The notes: generated by a model not told the origin, from the sequence alone. Shown: positions 16,070-27,962, numbered from the stretch's first letter. The stretch: 64,000 nucleotides of DNA from Flavobacterium sp. RSP15 (GCF_003968755.1 NZ_RYDL01000005.1:124001-188000); one strand, 5' to 3'. Translations and numbers: made by a program.

Positions 16070-17023
16070 ATGACACACGCTTTAAACATCGTTTGGAATC
16101 CATCAGAAGGAATTGATTTAGGCTTTTTTATCATTCGTTATTACAGTTTAATGTTTGTAATTGCTTTTGGATTAGGCTGGTATATTATGAAAAATATCTT
16201 TGATCGTGAAGGGGAATCAATAGAAAAATTAGATTCGTTATTTATCTGGACAGTATTAGCGACCTTACTTGGTGCACGTTTGGGTCACGTTTTCTTTTAC
16301 GATTGGGAGTATTATCGCAATCATTTATTGGAAATTTTTATGCCAATACGAGAAAATCCAAACGAAACGATTTTATACATTATTAAAGGATGGGAATTCA
16401 CAGGTTTTCAAGGTTTAGCAAGTCATGGTGCTGCCATATCAATAATTATTGCTATGTATTTTTACAGTAAAAATATATTGAAAAAACCCCAGTTATGGAT
16501 TTTGGACCGGGTGGTTATTCCTGTTGCAAGCGGTGCTATTTTCGTCAGATTGGGTAACTTTTTTAATTCGGAGATTATTGGTCATAAAACGACTTCTGAC
16601 TTTGGAATAAAATTCTTGAAAGACCATTTTAGTGCTATGGACGCGGTCAATGCGACTCAAATACCCAATCCTCAAGCTGCGTACTCAGCCATTGCGAACG
16701 ACCCTAAATTTGTCTCTTTACTGGAACAAGTTCCGGTAAGACATCCTACTCAATTGTACGAGGCATTCTGTTATATTTTTGTCTTTGCAGTCTTATTTTT
16801 CCTGTATTGGAAAACCGAAAAAAGAAGGTATACCGGATTTATATTTGGTATGTTCCTGGTTCTTTTATTTACAGTCCGTTTTATAGTAGAATCTGTTAAG
16901 GAAAGTCAAGGCGGTTTTGAAAGTGCTTTAGGTTTATTTTCAACCGGACAATGGCTTAGTATCCCCTTTATTCTTATAGGACTGTATTTTATTCTTACGT
17001 CAGAAAAAGAAATAACAAACTAA
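16070..17023 (+). CDS. lgt: prolipoprotein diacylglyceryl transferase
   Basis: Transfers diacylglycerol from phosphatidylglycerol to the lipobox cysteine of prolipoproteins, the first step of lipoprotein maturation at the inner membrane. The protein has 317 residues and about seven membrane segments. Family motifs seen are GARLGHVFFYDW near 68-80, SHGAAI, the signature VRLGNFFNSEIIG near 161-173 and RHPTQLYEA. A loop with about 35 extra residues follows the signature, as in other Bacteroidetes members. It would process the lipoproteins encoded in this window. A strong bidirectional terminator follows at 17058-17091. Confidence 0.95.
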   Translation: MTHALNIVWNPSEGIDLGFFIIRYYSLMFVIAFGLGWYIMKNIFDREGESIEKLDSLFIWTVLATLLGARLGHVFFYDWEYYRNHLLEIFMPIRENPNETILYIIKGWEFTGFQGLASHGAAISIIIAMYFYSKNILKKPQLWILDRVVIPVASGAIFVRLGNFFNSEIIGHKTTSDFGIKFLKDHFSAMDAVNATQIPNPQAAYSAIANDPKFVSLLEQVPVRHPTQLYEAFCYIFVFAVLFFLYWKTEKRRYTGFIFGMFLVLLFTVRFIVESVKESQGGFESALGLFSTGQWLSIPFILIGLYFILTSEKEITN

Positions 17024-17057
17024 ATAACAAACTAAATAACAATACGTTACAACAAAA

Positions 17058-17091
17058 AAAGCGTTAGCTGCATCTTAGTAGCTAACGCTTT
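17058..17091. terminator. strong bidirectional terminator
   Basis: A perfect 12-bp stem, AAAGCGTTAGCT (17058-17069) with AGCTAACGCTTT (17080-17091), has an A-run on the left and T-rich DNA on the right, between convergent lgt and the outer membrane protein gene. Confidence 0.9.
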
Positions 17092-17093
17092 CT

Positions 17094-17708
17094 TTATAAC
17101 GAAAAGGAGAACCCAAAGTCAATGTTTTTAGTCGTATATCCCGCATTGGTTTTCTGTAATCCCCCATTAGACACATGACGAATATTTGGTCTTACGTCTA
17201 AAGTCACACCCTTGAGTCTGAAAGTAAATCCTAACGCTAAAACATCTGAAAAGGCAAAACCTTTGGAGAGTCGTTCCGTTTCTGTATCTGTAATCATTGG
17301 ACCTATGCTCCCTAAAACATAAATACTCGCCGATTTAAAGACCGGTTTTCGCATTAAAAAGCCAAGATTAAGAACGTATTCTTTTACATCTTTTAGCTTT
17401 GTATAGCGCTCCCGTTTTACAATATAATCTGGATCATCGGGCTCCACAAAATAAATATTTAGGAGTTGATGGCTTGCAAAATTAATTTCTGGCTGAAGCA
17501 CTAGTGCGTATTTAAAATTCTTCGTTTGTTTTACAACATAATAAATTTGCACCTTATAAGACTTATTTGTAAAGGTATAATTTCTGTTCTTAAATTCATC
17601 TCCTATTCCATACGAAAAACCCAAATCAACTTTACTTGCCTTTTCTTGGGCATAAAATGGAATTGTACAAAGGACTAAAACTAAAATAACTAATACTTTC
17701 ATCCGCAT
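17094..17708 (-). CDS. small outer membrane beta-barrel protein
   Basis: A 204-residue protein with a signal peptide (cleavage after FYA near residue 20) and alternating beta strands, ending LDVRPNIRHVSNGG ... NIDFGFSFSL, a typical beta-barrel C-terminus with aromatic and hydrophobic alternation. The HVSNGG segment recalls the lipid A 3-O-deacylase (PagL) family, where histidine and serine of an HxSN motif are catalytic. That match, together with the length, makes a PagL-like enzyme plausible, but other eight-stranded barrels remain possible. The gene is monocistronic, between two terminators. Confidence 0.7.
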   Translation of the reverse strand: MRMKVLVILVLVLCTIPFYAQEKASKVDLGFSYGIGDEFKNRNYTFTNKSYKVQIYYVVKQTKNFKYALVLQPEINFASHQLLNIYFVEPDDPDYIVKRERYTKLKDVKEYVLNLGFLMRKPVFKSASIYVLGSIGPMITDTETERLSKGFAFSDVLALGFTFRLKGVTLDVRPNIRHVSNGGLQKTNAGYTTKNIDFGFSFSL

Positions 17709-17783
17709 AACTAATAGTATTTTGGTTTATCTGATTATACAGTTTTCAAAAAAGGAATTAAAATCAGGTTTGAAGTTACAAAT

Positions 17784-17822
17784 AAAAAAAGAGATTCAAC
17801 TTACGCTGAATCTCTTTTTTTT
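17784..17822. terminator. terminator after secDF
   Basis: A perfect stem AAAAAGAGATTCA / TGAATCTCTTTTT at about 17785-17797 and 17807-17819 with A- and T-runs outside. It ends the minus-strand secDF transcript. Confidence 0.88.
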
Positions 17823-17842
17823 GATGCTGTAAAAAACTGTTT

Positions 17843-20815
17843 CTAGTTTTCTAGATGCGCCTTTTCGACTCTGTCTTTATCTTCTTTTGAGATGGTGTCT
17901 ACAAGTACTGGTGTTGCAATAAACAATGAAGAGTACGTCCCTACAATGATACCAACTAACATAGCAAATATAAATCCTCTGATAGATTCCCCTCCAAAAA
18001 CAAACATGATCAACAACACCACAATCATCGTCAAAGAGGTATTGATAGTTCTTGACATCGTTGTATTAATAGATTGATTTACGATTTCAGAGAAAGAACC
18101 TTTAGTTTTTCCGGCTAAATATTCACGAACCCTGTCAAATACAATAACTGTATCATTCATAGAATACCCAATAACGGTTAGAATCGCAGCGATAAAATGC
18201 TGATCGATTTCCATACCAAAAGGCATAAATTTATAGCACAATGAATAAATTCCTAGCACAAAAATAACATCGTGGGCAACAGCAGCAATCGCTCCTAAAC
18301 TGTATTGCCATTTTCTATAACTGATCATCAAATATAAAAACACGATTGCCATTGCTCCAAGAACCGCCCAATAAGCATTCGTTTTAATATCTTCAGCAAC
18401 TGTTGGCCCTACTTTAGACGCTTGTAAAATACCGAGTTTTTTACCATCATAAGCATTAACAAATTTATCATACGTCATATCAGCTGAAAAATGTTGTTTT
18501 AAAGTAGTAAACAATAATTTATTTACTTCTTCGTCTGCTTTGATTCCTGGCTCTTCCACTTTGTATTTAGTGGTAATTTTCAATTGATTATCACTACCAA
18601 AAACTTTTACTTCGGCACTACCATCAAAAACTTCCGCTAGCTCTGCTTTTACGGTTTCAGTTTCAATTGCTTTTTCAAAACGCACCTGAAAAGTTCGCCC
18701 TCCTACAAAGTCGACTCCTTCATCAAGACCGTTAATTGCTAATGAAGTAAAACTGATAACAACTATAATACTAGAAAATAAATACGTCCATTTTTTAACT
18801 CCCAAGAAATTAAACTTGAAATTGACAAACATATTTTTAGAGAAATTAGTAACAAACGTCAAATTGTTCTTTTTACTAATGTTCCAGTCAATAAAAATTC
18901 GCGCAATAAAAATAGAAGTAAACAATGAGGTTATAATACCGATTAATAACGTAGTAGCAAACCCCTTAATTGGTCCTGAACCAAAAATGAACAATACGGC
19001 TCCGGTCAAAATATGCGTAACATTGGCATCCGTAATCGAGGACATTGCTCCTCTCCAGCTGTAGGAAGTTTTAACGGCTTCTTCTAGTGTTTTACCCGCA
19101 CGCAACTCTTCTTTTGCTCTTTCGTAGATAATGATGTTCGCATCAACAGCTGTTCCCATTGTCAATACGATACCTGCAATACCTGGCAATGTAAGAACTG
19201 CACCAATACTTGCTAAAATTCCGAATAAGAAAAGTAAGTTAACCGCTAATGCAATATTAGCATACCAACCTGCTCTACCGTAATAAATCATCATCCAGAG
19301 TGACACTAAAAGCAATCCTAACAAAGCAGAATTAGTCCCGTTATCAATTGCTTCCTGACCTAAGGATGGCCCTACCACTTCTGACTGAATAATATCTGCG
19401 GCAGCCGGCAATTTACCTGCTCTCAATACATTTGCTAAATCTTTAGTTTCTGTAACATCGAAAGCTCCTGAAATTTCAGACCTACCACCTGAAATTGGAC
19501 CTGTAGAAACTCCTGGTGCAGAATACACCACATTATCAAGAACAATAGCAATATTACTTTTTTGAGTGTAAGCTCTACCAGTTAATTCTTCCCATGCTTT
19601 TGCACCTTGTCCGTTCATTTGCATCGAAACCGCTGGTTTACCTGATTGGTCAAAGGTATCTTTTGCATCAGTAACCACACCACCAGCCATTGCAGGTACA
19701 TTGTCTCGGTTTCCTTTTAAAGCATATAATTCTACTGCTTCAACAGCTTTTGCTTTATCGTCTTTAATAGTCAAAGGTTTTCCCCAAACAAATTTCACAT
19801 ACCGCTGGTCTGCAGCCAATAAAACTCTAATATCCGCTCTTTTTAAATATCCGTTTACAACAGCTGTATCTTTTGGAGAGAAAAGTCCCAAAACTGGGCC
19901 TCCACCTTGACCAATGATTTTATCAAACAAAGGATTATTTCCTTTTTTTGCGTCAGCTGAATCTTTACCATCCGAAAGCAAAGCGCTCAAAGAATCTTTC
20001 ACAACAGGTTTAACTTCGGCAATATTGATTTCAGTTTTCTTCAATGACTCGTTAGCTGCCATCAAAAAATTACCAATTTCTTCTATTTTATATGTTTCCC
20101 AAAACTCTAGTTGAGCGGTACTTTGTAATAATCTTTTAATTCTGTCTACATCTTTAGCCCCAGGAAGTTCTACAAGAATTCTTCCCGTCTCCCCTAATTT
20201 TTGAATATTAGGTTGGGTAACACCAAATTTGTCTATACGCTCTCTCAATACACCAAAAGCACTTTCTACAGACTCATCTACTTTTCTTTTGATTACTTTT
20301 TCGACCTCAGCATCGGTCATTTGAAAATCGACTCCACCTTCACCTTGCAAACTTCTGTTTGCAAAAATATCAGGAGAAGCTAATTTTACGGTCCCTTTTG
20401 AATTCGCTTCAAAAGCATTGAAAAATGCATCTAAATAGGTTTGATTTCCTTTTAAATTTGCTGTTGCATCAGCCAAAGATTTATTAAAAACCGGATTTTT
20501 TGAGTTATTCGATAAACCTTTCAATATGTCTTTAACAGATATTTGAAGTATTACATTAATACCTCCTTCTAAGTCAAGACCTTTGTTGATTTGCTTATCA
20601 CTTACTTCATTATAAGTAAAATTAGTAAACCCAAGGCTAAATACTTTTTCTTTACCGATAGAATCTAAATATTTAGCTTCTTTATCAGGGTTTCCACCCG
20701 CAAAAGATTTCGCATCATTTTTAATTTTGCTCGCGACAAAAGTGAACGAAAGTTGGTAAATACTTACCAATGCAAATAGAATTGCGAAAAATTTAATAAG
20801 TCCTTTATTCTGCAT
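17843..20815 (-). CDS. secDF: fused protein translocase subunit SecDF
   Basis: A 990-residue fusion of SecD and SecF, the proton-driven membrane complex that pulls proteins out of the SecYEG channel on the periplasmic side. The SecD half (about 1-640) has an N-terminal membrane anchor, the GLDLEGG motif, a large periplasmic P1 domain and the membrane block with PGIAGIVLTMGTAVDANIII. The SecF half (from about 650) begins FNFLGVKKWTYLF and has DEGVDFVGGRTFQV, GYSMNDTVIVFDRVRE and a final membrane bundle. The fused form is usual in Bacteroidetes. The protein also contains an enlarged P1 region compared with separate SecD. A promoter lies at 20942-20972. Confidence 0.96.
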   Translation of the reverse strand: MQNKGLIKFFAILFALVSIYQLSFTFVASKIKNDAKSFAGGNPDKEAKYLDSIGKEKVFSLGFTNFTYNEVSDKQINKGLDLEGGINVILQISVKDILKGLSNNSKNPVFNKSLADATANLKGNQTYLDAFFNAFEANSKGTVKLASPDIFANRSLQGEGGVDFQMTDAEVEKVIKRKVDESVESAFGVLRERIDKFGVTQPNIQKLGETGRILVELPGAKDVDRIKRLLQSTAQLEFWETYKIEEIGNFLMAANESLKKTEINIAEVKPVVKDSLSALLSDGKDSADAKKGNNPLFDKIIGQGGGPVLGLFSPKDTAVVNGYLKRADIRVLLAADQRYVKFVWGKPLTIKDDKAKAVEAVELYALKGNRDNVPAMAGGVVTDAKDTFDQSGKPAVSMQMNGQGAKAWEELTGRAYTQKSNIAIVLDNVVYSAPGVSTGPISGGRSEISGAFDVTETKDLANVLRAGKLPAAADIIQSEVVGPSLGQEAIDNGTNSALLGLLLVSLWMMIYYGRAGWYANIALAVNLLFLFGILASIGAVLTLPGIAGIVLTMGTAVDANIIIYERAKEELRAGKTLEEAVKTSYSWRGAMSSITDANVTHILTGAVLFIFGSGPIKGFATTLLIGIITSLFTSIFIARIFIDWNISKKNNLTFVTNFSKNMFVNFKFNFLGVKKWTYLFSSIIVVISFTSLAINGLDEGVDFVGGRTFQVRFEKAIETETVKAELAEVFDGSAEVKVFGSDNQLKITTKYKVEEPGIKADEEVNKLLFTTLKQHFSADMTYDKFVNAYDGKKLGILQASKVGPTVAEDIKTNAYWAVLGAMAIVFLYLMISYRKWQYSLGAIAAVAHDVIFVLGIYSLCYKFMPFGMEIDQHFIAAILTVIGYSMNDTVIVFDRVREYLAGKTKGSFSEIVNQSINTTMSRTINTSLTMIVVLLIMFVFGGESIRGFIFAMLVGIIVGTYSSLFIATPVLVDTISKEDKDRVEKAHLEN

Positions 20816-20941
20816 TATTACTAAAAATTAATTATTTTATATTTATTTATTTTTGCTTTAAACCTTATAAAAGAACACTTTACATTCGTTTTTTATATTA
20901 TAAAAGAATATATCGAGCTACTTCATTTTTTTTAAACCGAG

Positions 20942-20972
20942 CAAATATATAATTAACGGTAAGATTAACCAA
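20942..20972 (-). promoter_or_regulatory. promoter for secDF
   Basis: On the minus strand, TTG (20972-20970), a 20-bp spacer and TATATTTG (20949-20942) match the Bacteroidetes promoter form. The leader would be about 120 bases, long enough to hold a regulatory structure, though none is obvious. Confidence 0.65.
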
Positions 20973-20998
20973 TTTATTTATAGATTAATCTCAAGAAA

Positions 20999-21025
20999 AA
21001 GACTGCAAAGATGCAGTCTTCTCTT
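20999..21025. terminator. terminator after mdh
   Basis: A perfect 9-bp stem AAGACTGCA (20999-21007) with TGCAGTCTT (21012-21020); on the minus strand the stem is followed by TTTTTCTT. It separates mdh from secDF. Confidence 0.8.
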
Positions 21026-21041
21026 TTTTATATGTAAATTT

Positions 21042-21977
21042 TTATACCAAAATCGATTTTAAAGCGTCATTCATTTGTCTGACAGCGTCTGCACTTTTAG
21101 CAAACAAGGCTTTTTCAGCATCATTTAGTTTAATGTCAAGAATTTCTTCTACTCCATTTTTACCAATAATACACGGAACACCAATACAGATATCATCCTG
21201 ACCATATTCTCCTTCAACGAAAACAGAACATGCAATCATTTTCTTTTGATCATTTAAAATACTATCCACCAAGAAAGCAACGGAAGCTCCTGGAGCATAC
21301 CATGCCGATGTTCCAAGCAGTCCTGTAAGTGTAGCTCCACCAACCATAGTATCGGCAGCTACTTTTTGCAATTCCTCTTCCGATAGAAATTGTGAAACCG
21401 GAATTCCGTTATAAGATGCTAATCGCGTCAAAGGAATCATAGTAGTATCTCCGTGTCCCCCAATAACCATTGCTGAAATATCATTGGCCGGTTTGTCTAA
21501 AGCCAAAGACAAATACGTTCTAAAACGAGAACTGTCTAACGCTCCACCCATCCCAATAATTCTGTTTTTTGGCAATCCCGTAGATTTCAATGCCAAATAT
21601 GTCATGGTATCCATAGGATTAGAAACGACCACTATAATAGTTTCCGGTGAATGCTTCAATACATTTTCAGCAACCGTTTTCACTATTCCTGCATTAATTC
21701 CTATTAATTCTTCCCGAGTCATTCCTGGTTTTCTTGGAATTCCAGATGTAATTACCACTACATCACTTCCTGCTGTTTTAGCATAATCATTGGTAACACC
21801 TGATACTTTGGTATTAAAACCAGTATTGGTAGCACATTGCATGATATCTAACGCTTTTCCTTCAGCAAAACCTTCTCTAATATCCAATAGTACTACTTCG
21901 CTGGCAATTCCTCTATAAGAAATCACGTCCGCACATGTTGCTCCTACATTTCCTGCTCCTACAATGGTAACTTTCAT
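21042..21977 (-). CDS. mdh: malate dehydrogenase
   Basis: Oxidises malate to oxaloacetate with NAD in the citric acid cycle. The 311-residue protein is of the LDH-like MDH type. It has the NAD-binding GAGNVGATCA at the N-terminus with the NAD-selecting aspartate in VVLLDIREG. The mobile loop has IPRKPGMTREEL with the substrate arginine. VSNPMDTMTYLA follows, then the catalytic histidine in IGGHGDTTM. Length and motifs are normal. It lies 57 bp downstream of gyrB in the same direction and may be partly co-transcribed. Confidence 0.96.
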   Translation of the reverse strand: MKVTIVGAGNVGATCADVISYRGIASEVVLLDIREGFAEGKALDIMQCATNTGFNTKVSGVTNDYAKTAGSDVVVITSGIPRKPGMTREELIGINAGIVKTVAENVLKHSPETIIVVVSNPMDTMTYLALKSTGLPKNRIIGMGGALDSSRFRTYLSLALDKPANDISAMVIGGHGDTTMIPLTRLASYNGIPVSQFLSEEELQKVAADTMVGGATLTGLLGTSAWYAPGASVAFLVDSILNDQKKMIACSVFVEGEYGQDDICIGVPCIIGKNGVEEILDIKLNDAEKALFAKSADAVRQMNDALKSILV

Positions 21978-22034
21978 ATTTTAAAGTTTATTCGGTTAAT
22001 TAATAAATTTCTGTGGTTAATTAGTTACACTTTA

Positions 22035-23990
<1,956 letters not shown>

Positions 23991-24108
23991 CTAAAAAAAA
24001 TGTACTTTTTGTCTAACACGCAAATATATAAAAACGCAAATTATATAACCGTTAAATTACCTTTTTAAGCCCTTAAGTTATTAACATTTGTTCATATAAT
24101 TACAAAAA

Positions 24109-24132
24109 AACGCCCTCAAAATTGAGAGCGTT
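24109..24132 (-). terminator. terminator after the first asparagine synthetase gene
   Basis: An 11-bp stem with one mismatch, AACGCCCTCAA (24109-24119) and TTGAGAGCGTT (24122-24132). On the minus strand it is followed by a T-run. It differs by only two bases over the 23-base core from the terminator of the other asparagine synthetase gene at 27963-27990. Confidence 0.8.
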
Positions 24133-24162
24133 CTTCATTTATAAAAAATTTAAATTATTGTT

Positions 24163-25779
24163 TCAAACTACAACTCCTATTTTGGCAATTTCAGTATCTG
24201 CCTGAACGTGTGCCGCATTCGCTCTTCCGCTTGGATCAAGGTTTTCCTGCCATTTTGGAATCCACTTCCTAACCGTTTGTGCCGCAATTACTTGAGGATA
24301 ATATTTATTAAATACCGACCTGTAAAAATACGCTTCTTTGGTTGTAGGAGAATTATACGGAAATTCAGCTGCAGCTCCGGCTAATTGCTCATCCGTAACT
24401 TGCGTAGCACAATAATCAATTAATTCATCAATCCAATTGTATCCTACTCCATCCGAAAATTGTTCTTTTTGTCTCCACAAAACCTCTTCCGGCAGATACG
24501 GATTGTCAGGCGTATCAAATGCTTTTCTTAAAATGTATTTTTCTTTTCCATCGTACGTTTTAGGCATCTTTTCTTCGGCTTTGATGCGAATTGACACATC
24601 CAAAAACGCTTTGTCTAAAAACGGAACTCTGGTTTCTAATCCGTGCGCCATCGTTGATTTGTCCGCTCTTAACAAATCGGCGGTAAACAATTTCTGTACT
24701 CTTTCAATAGTTTCCTTTTGGAAATCCTCCGCCGAAGGTGCATTTCTAAAATACAAATATCCCCCAAAAATCTCATCGGCTCCTTCGCCTGAGAGCACCA
24801 CTTTTACACCTAAATCCGTAATCGCTTTCGACAAGAAATACATTGGTGTACTTGCTCTAACCGAAGTCACGTCATACGTTTCTAAATGCCAGATTAATTT
24901 ATCTAAGATTTTTATTCCTTCTGCAACAGTAAAATGAATTTCATGATGTTCAGTCCCTAAAAATTCCGCTACTTTTCTGGCAGCCGTAGCATCTGGCGCA
25001 TCCGCATTTAATCCAATAGAAAATGATTGTAATTTTTTGCCGCTTTCCGCCAATAACCTAGAAGCAATTGCTGATGTTAATGAAGAATCCAATCCTCCTG
25101 AAAGCAACACTCCAATGGGTACATCGCTCATTAAACGCTTACGAGTTGCTTCAGTCAACGTTTCCCTGATTAAATCCAAATCTAATTCTTGGTCGGCTTT
25201 TAAATAATCTTCATATTCCGGTTTGTAATATTTCACAAAACCTGTTTTTTGAGTATAATAATGTCCCGGAGGAAAAGTAGAAAATGTTTTACACTGATCC
25301 GCAATAGGTTTCATTTCGGAGGAAAAATAGATTCTTCCTCTTTCGTCCAAACCATAATACAACGGTTTCACTCCCATTGGATCTCTGCCGGCAATAAAAT
25401 CATCGCCATCTACTACCACAAAAGCCCAGTCGCCATCCAGCATATTGCAAAAATCGTATCCAAACTCTTCGTACAAATGAACAATAACCTCTGAATCTGA
25501 TTTGGTTCTAAAAGCATGCCTTTTCAACACACCATCTCTCAATTCCTGATGATTGTATATTTCGCCATTATGAACCATATAGGCCGTTTTTGTGCCTTGT
25601 ATCGGTTGTTTTCCAGAATGTAAATCAATTATAGACAACCGTTCGTGACTTAAAATATGCCCTTTTTCAGTAACATGTAAATCACTTTCATCCGGACCAC
25701 GATGCGTCATTCTTTTTGAAAGTGCTCCAAACAATTGTTCCTCTTTTCCTCTTCCGATAATGGCTAATATTCCGCACAT
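24163..25779 (-). CDS. asnB: asparagine synthetase (glutamine-hydrolysing), paralogue 1
   Basis: Makes asparagine from aspartate, ATP and glutamine. The 538-residue protein has the N-terminal nucleophile Cys2 (MCGIL), the glutaminase domain with MTHRGPDESD and VHNGEIYNH, and the synthetase domain with the pyrophosphate loop GVLLSGGLDSSLTSA and VLSGEGADEIFGGYL. Motifs are complete. It is the more divergent of two asparagine synthetases in this region: the amidohydrolase gene at 26223 lies between it and the second copy at 28021. A promoter candidate on the minus strand is TTG (25845-25843), 18-bp spacer, CATATTTG (25824-25817). Confidence 0.93.
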   Translation of the reverse strand: MCGILAIIGRGKEEQLFGALSKRMTHRGPDESDLHVTEKGHILSHERLSIIDLHSGKQPIQGTKTAYMVHNGEIYNHQELRDGVLKRHAFRTKSDSEVIVHLYEEFGYDFCNMLDGDWAFVVVDGDDFIAGRDPMGVKPLYYGLDERGRIYFSSEMKPIADQCKTFSTFPPGHYYTQKTGFVKYYKPEYEDYLKADQELDLDLIRETLTEATRKRLMSDVPIGVLLSGGLDSSLTSAIASRLLAESGKKLQSFSIGLNADAPDATAARKVAEFLGTEHHEIHFTVAEGIKILDKLIWHLETYDVTSVRASTPMYFLSKAITDLGVKVVLSGEGADEIFGGYLYFRNAPSAEDFQKETIERVQKLFTADLLRADKSTMAHGLETRVPFLDKAFLDVSIRIKAEEKMPKTYDGKEKYILRKAFDTPDNPYLPEEVLWRQKEQFSDGVGYNWIDELIDYCATQVTDEQLAGAAAEFPYNSPTTKEAYFYRSVFNKYYPQVIAAQTVRKWIPKWQENLDPSGRANAAHVQADTEIAKIGVVV

Positions 25780-25816
25780 AACTCTATATTTTTATTTTTT
25801 CCCAATTCTAAGTCGA

Positions 25817-25845
25817 CAAATATGCAATAGCAGTTACAAATACAA
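25817..25845 (-). promoter_or_regulatory. promoter candidate for the first asparagine synthetase gene
   Basis: Minus strand: TTG (25845-25843), 18-bp spacer, CATATTTG (25824-25817); the first base of the -7 element departs from TAnnTTTG. Confidence 0.4.
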
Positions 25846-25987
25846 AACACAATTATGATATTTAGTTACTATTTAAAACAAAAAAATGCATTTTGTCTTA
25901 AAAATGTAATTCAAATACCAATAAATTAAAATATTCTATTACAGCTGTAAATTATCGCTACATTTTAAAATAAACAGCATTAATTTT

Positions 25988-26152
25988 AAACATATAAGTC
26001 ATGTAAGTTTAAAAAAGTCAGTTTCTCAAATCGTTATTAAAAGGAAAATAAGTTAAAAAAGTTCTTTGCAAGGCTATGTGACTTTACTTAAATGAACTTT
26101 TAGTTTTATTTAATTTTATTCAAATTAAAAACTTATATGACTCCTATGTTTT
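25988..26152. repeat. MITE-like inverted-repeat element, copy B
   Basis: A 165-bp unit whose ends AAACATATAAGTCAT (25988-26002) and ATGACTCCTATGTTT (26138-26152) are inverted repeats with two mismatches. The interior matches copy A (1606-1755), most strongly in the right half: GTGACTTTACTTAAATGAAC here and the corresponding block in A. It lies in the otherwise empty gap 25780-26222 between the first asparagine synthetase gene and the amidohydrolase gene. No reading frame. Confidence 0.7.
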
Positions 26153-26222
26153 AACAATGTATTCTACAAAATGCTATTGTTTGCAGAATTAATCGTAAAT
26201 TATTAGAAGGCTGACAATTCAA

Positions 26223-27857
26223 TTACTTCACTTTCTGACCTTTTAAATAGGTATTCGTTGGTTTCATTTTTACTATCATATTCTCTTTCACCATAATTAA
26301 ATCCTGGTCAAACATCACAAAATCAGCCCATTTTCCTACTTCCAGACTTCCTTTTTCTTTTTCTTCAAAATTAGAATAGGCGGCCCAAATAGTCATTCCT
26401 CTTAAAGTTTCAACTCTAGTCAACGCATTTTCCATTTGGAAACCACCTTTTGGATATTCCTTACTGTCTTTTCTGGCTACAGCAGCATGAAAAGTAAGCA
26501 TCGGATTCACTTCCTCTACTGGGAAATCAGTTCCAAGAGCTACCATTCCAGCTTTTTGAAGTAATTTTTTATAAGCATAGGCATTTTTCAATCTTGCTTT
26601 TCCCAATCTGTCTTCAGCCCAATACATATCAGATGTGGCATGCGTGGGTTGAACCGAAGGAATAATTCCAAATTTGAAATAGTCAAAATCCGCTTCACGC
26701 AAAACTTGAGCGTGCTCAATTTTCCATCTTCGGTCTTTTGTGCCTGTCAAAACTTCTCTGTAAATTTTCAAAATCACCGTATTTGCTGAATCACCAATGG
26801 CATGTGTATTCAACTGAAAATTTGAAGCTGCAATTTGTCTAGCTACATCGCTTAATCCAGAAATTGGTGCCAACAAAGCGCCATATTCGCCTGGCTTGTC
26901 GGAATACGGTTTGTGCATGCACGCGCCACGCGAACCCAAGGCACCATCACCATACATTTTAAAGGAACGCACATTTAGATTATCTGTTTTATAAATTCCT
27001 TTTTTTAAGTATAAATCAATGTTTTTTTGATTTGCAGTAATCATTGCATATACATTAAGCTTCATCACTTTTGCCTTTTGCAAACTATCCATCAAGTGAA
27101 TAATGTCCGGATCCAATCCTGCATCATTTACGGTCGTCAATCCGTAATCAAACATCACTTTTTCGGCATCAAGCAAAGCGGCTATTTGTATTTTACGGGT
27201 TGGTTTTGGAATTATTTTGAACACTAATTCCATTGGATTGTCTACTAAAATTCCTGTTGGCTCCCCGTTTGCAATTTCGATCTGACCACCAACAGCTTTC
27301 GTATCCTTTGTGATTCCTGCTAACTTCAAAGCTTTACTATTCACAATAATGGCATGACCGTCGATTCGATTTAAAACTACAGGAATATCAGGAAACGCAA
27401 CATCTAAATCTGCTTTTGTTGGATATTTTTTGACTTTCCAATCGTTTTGATCCCAACCATTACCCACAATAAAGGTTGGATTTTTATCTTTTTGAAAAGC
27501 CTTTAAACGGGAAATTATTTCGTTCATGCTTTTGGTACCGCGCAAATCCGATTCCTGCAAGCTCAATCCATAGCTATAAAAATGGCAATGTGCATCAATC
27601 AGGCCTGGATAAATGAATTTACCTTTCGCATCTATCGTATTCTTGGATTCATATTGTTTTGAAATTTCACCATTAGTCCCAATAGCGATAATTTTACCTT
27701 CATCGATTGCCATAGCCGAAGCTTTCTCAAAGGAGTTATTGACAGTGTAAATAGTGGCACCGGTAATAATGGTATCAACGGAAATCTTATTTTTTTGATC
27801 ACACGAAATCAATAAAAATAAAACAAAGAATAAAGTAATATCTCTCATAATAAACAT
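26223..27857 (-). CDS. amidohydrolase family 3 lipoprotein (YtcJ-like)
   Basis: A 544-residue metal-dependent hydrolase with a lipoprotein leader: lipobox LLISC with the lipid cysteine at 19. The amidohydrolase fold is seen from the metal motif DAHCHF (near 87-92), the HAIGDSAN histidine block near 350 and the metal aspartate in ALGTDFPVE, with the small beta-sandwich formed by both ends (ITGATIYTV and KWADFVMFDQDL). YtcJ-type enzymes hydrolyse cyclic or exocyclic amides and imines; the substrate is unknown. ATG at 27848 (codon 4) is another possible start. Placed between two asparagine synthetase genes, it may be linked to amide metabolism, but this is only positional evidence. Confidence 0.85.
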   Translation of the reverse strand: MFIMRDITLFFVLFLLISCDQKNKISVDTIITGATIYTVNNSFEKASAMAIDEGKIIAIGTNGEISKQYESKNTIDAKGKFIYPGLIDAHCHFYSYGLSLQESDLRGTKSMNEIISRLKAFQKDKNPTFIVGNGWDQNDWKVKKYPTKADLDVAFPDIPVVLNRIDGHAIIVNSKALKLAGITKDTKAVGGQIEIANGEPTGILVDNPMELVFKIIPKPTRKIQIAALLDAEKVMFDYGLTTVNDAGLDPDIIHLMDSLQKAKVMKLNVYAMITANQKNIDLYLKKGIYKTDNLNVRSFKMYGDGALGSRGACMHKPYSDKPGEYGALLAPISGLSDVARQIAASNFQLNTHAIGDSANTVILKIYREVLTGTKDRRWKIEHAQVLREADFDYFKFGIIPSVQPTHATSDMYWAEDRLGKARLKNAYAYKKLLQKAGMVALGTDFPVEEVNPMLTFHAAVARKDSKEYPKGGFQMENALTRVETLRGMTIWAAYSNFEEKEKGSLEVGKWADFVMFDQDLIMVKENMIVKMKPTNTYLKGQKVK

Positions 27858-27962
27858 TTTAGTTTTGCTAATATAAAGAACTCCTCCTAATTATTTTAGA
27901 CAATGTGTAATTATAATGTTTCTTCAAATTCTAAACTACTCTCGAAATATATTTCTCATAAA

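Noticed and set aside
24437..24937. 166-codon plus-strand frame opposite the first asparagine synthetase gene
   Set aside because: Antisense to a well-conserved enzyme; no independent support.
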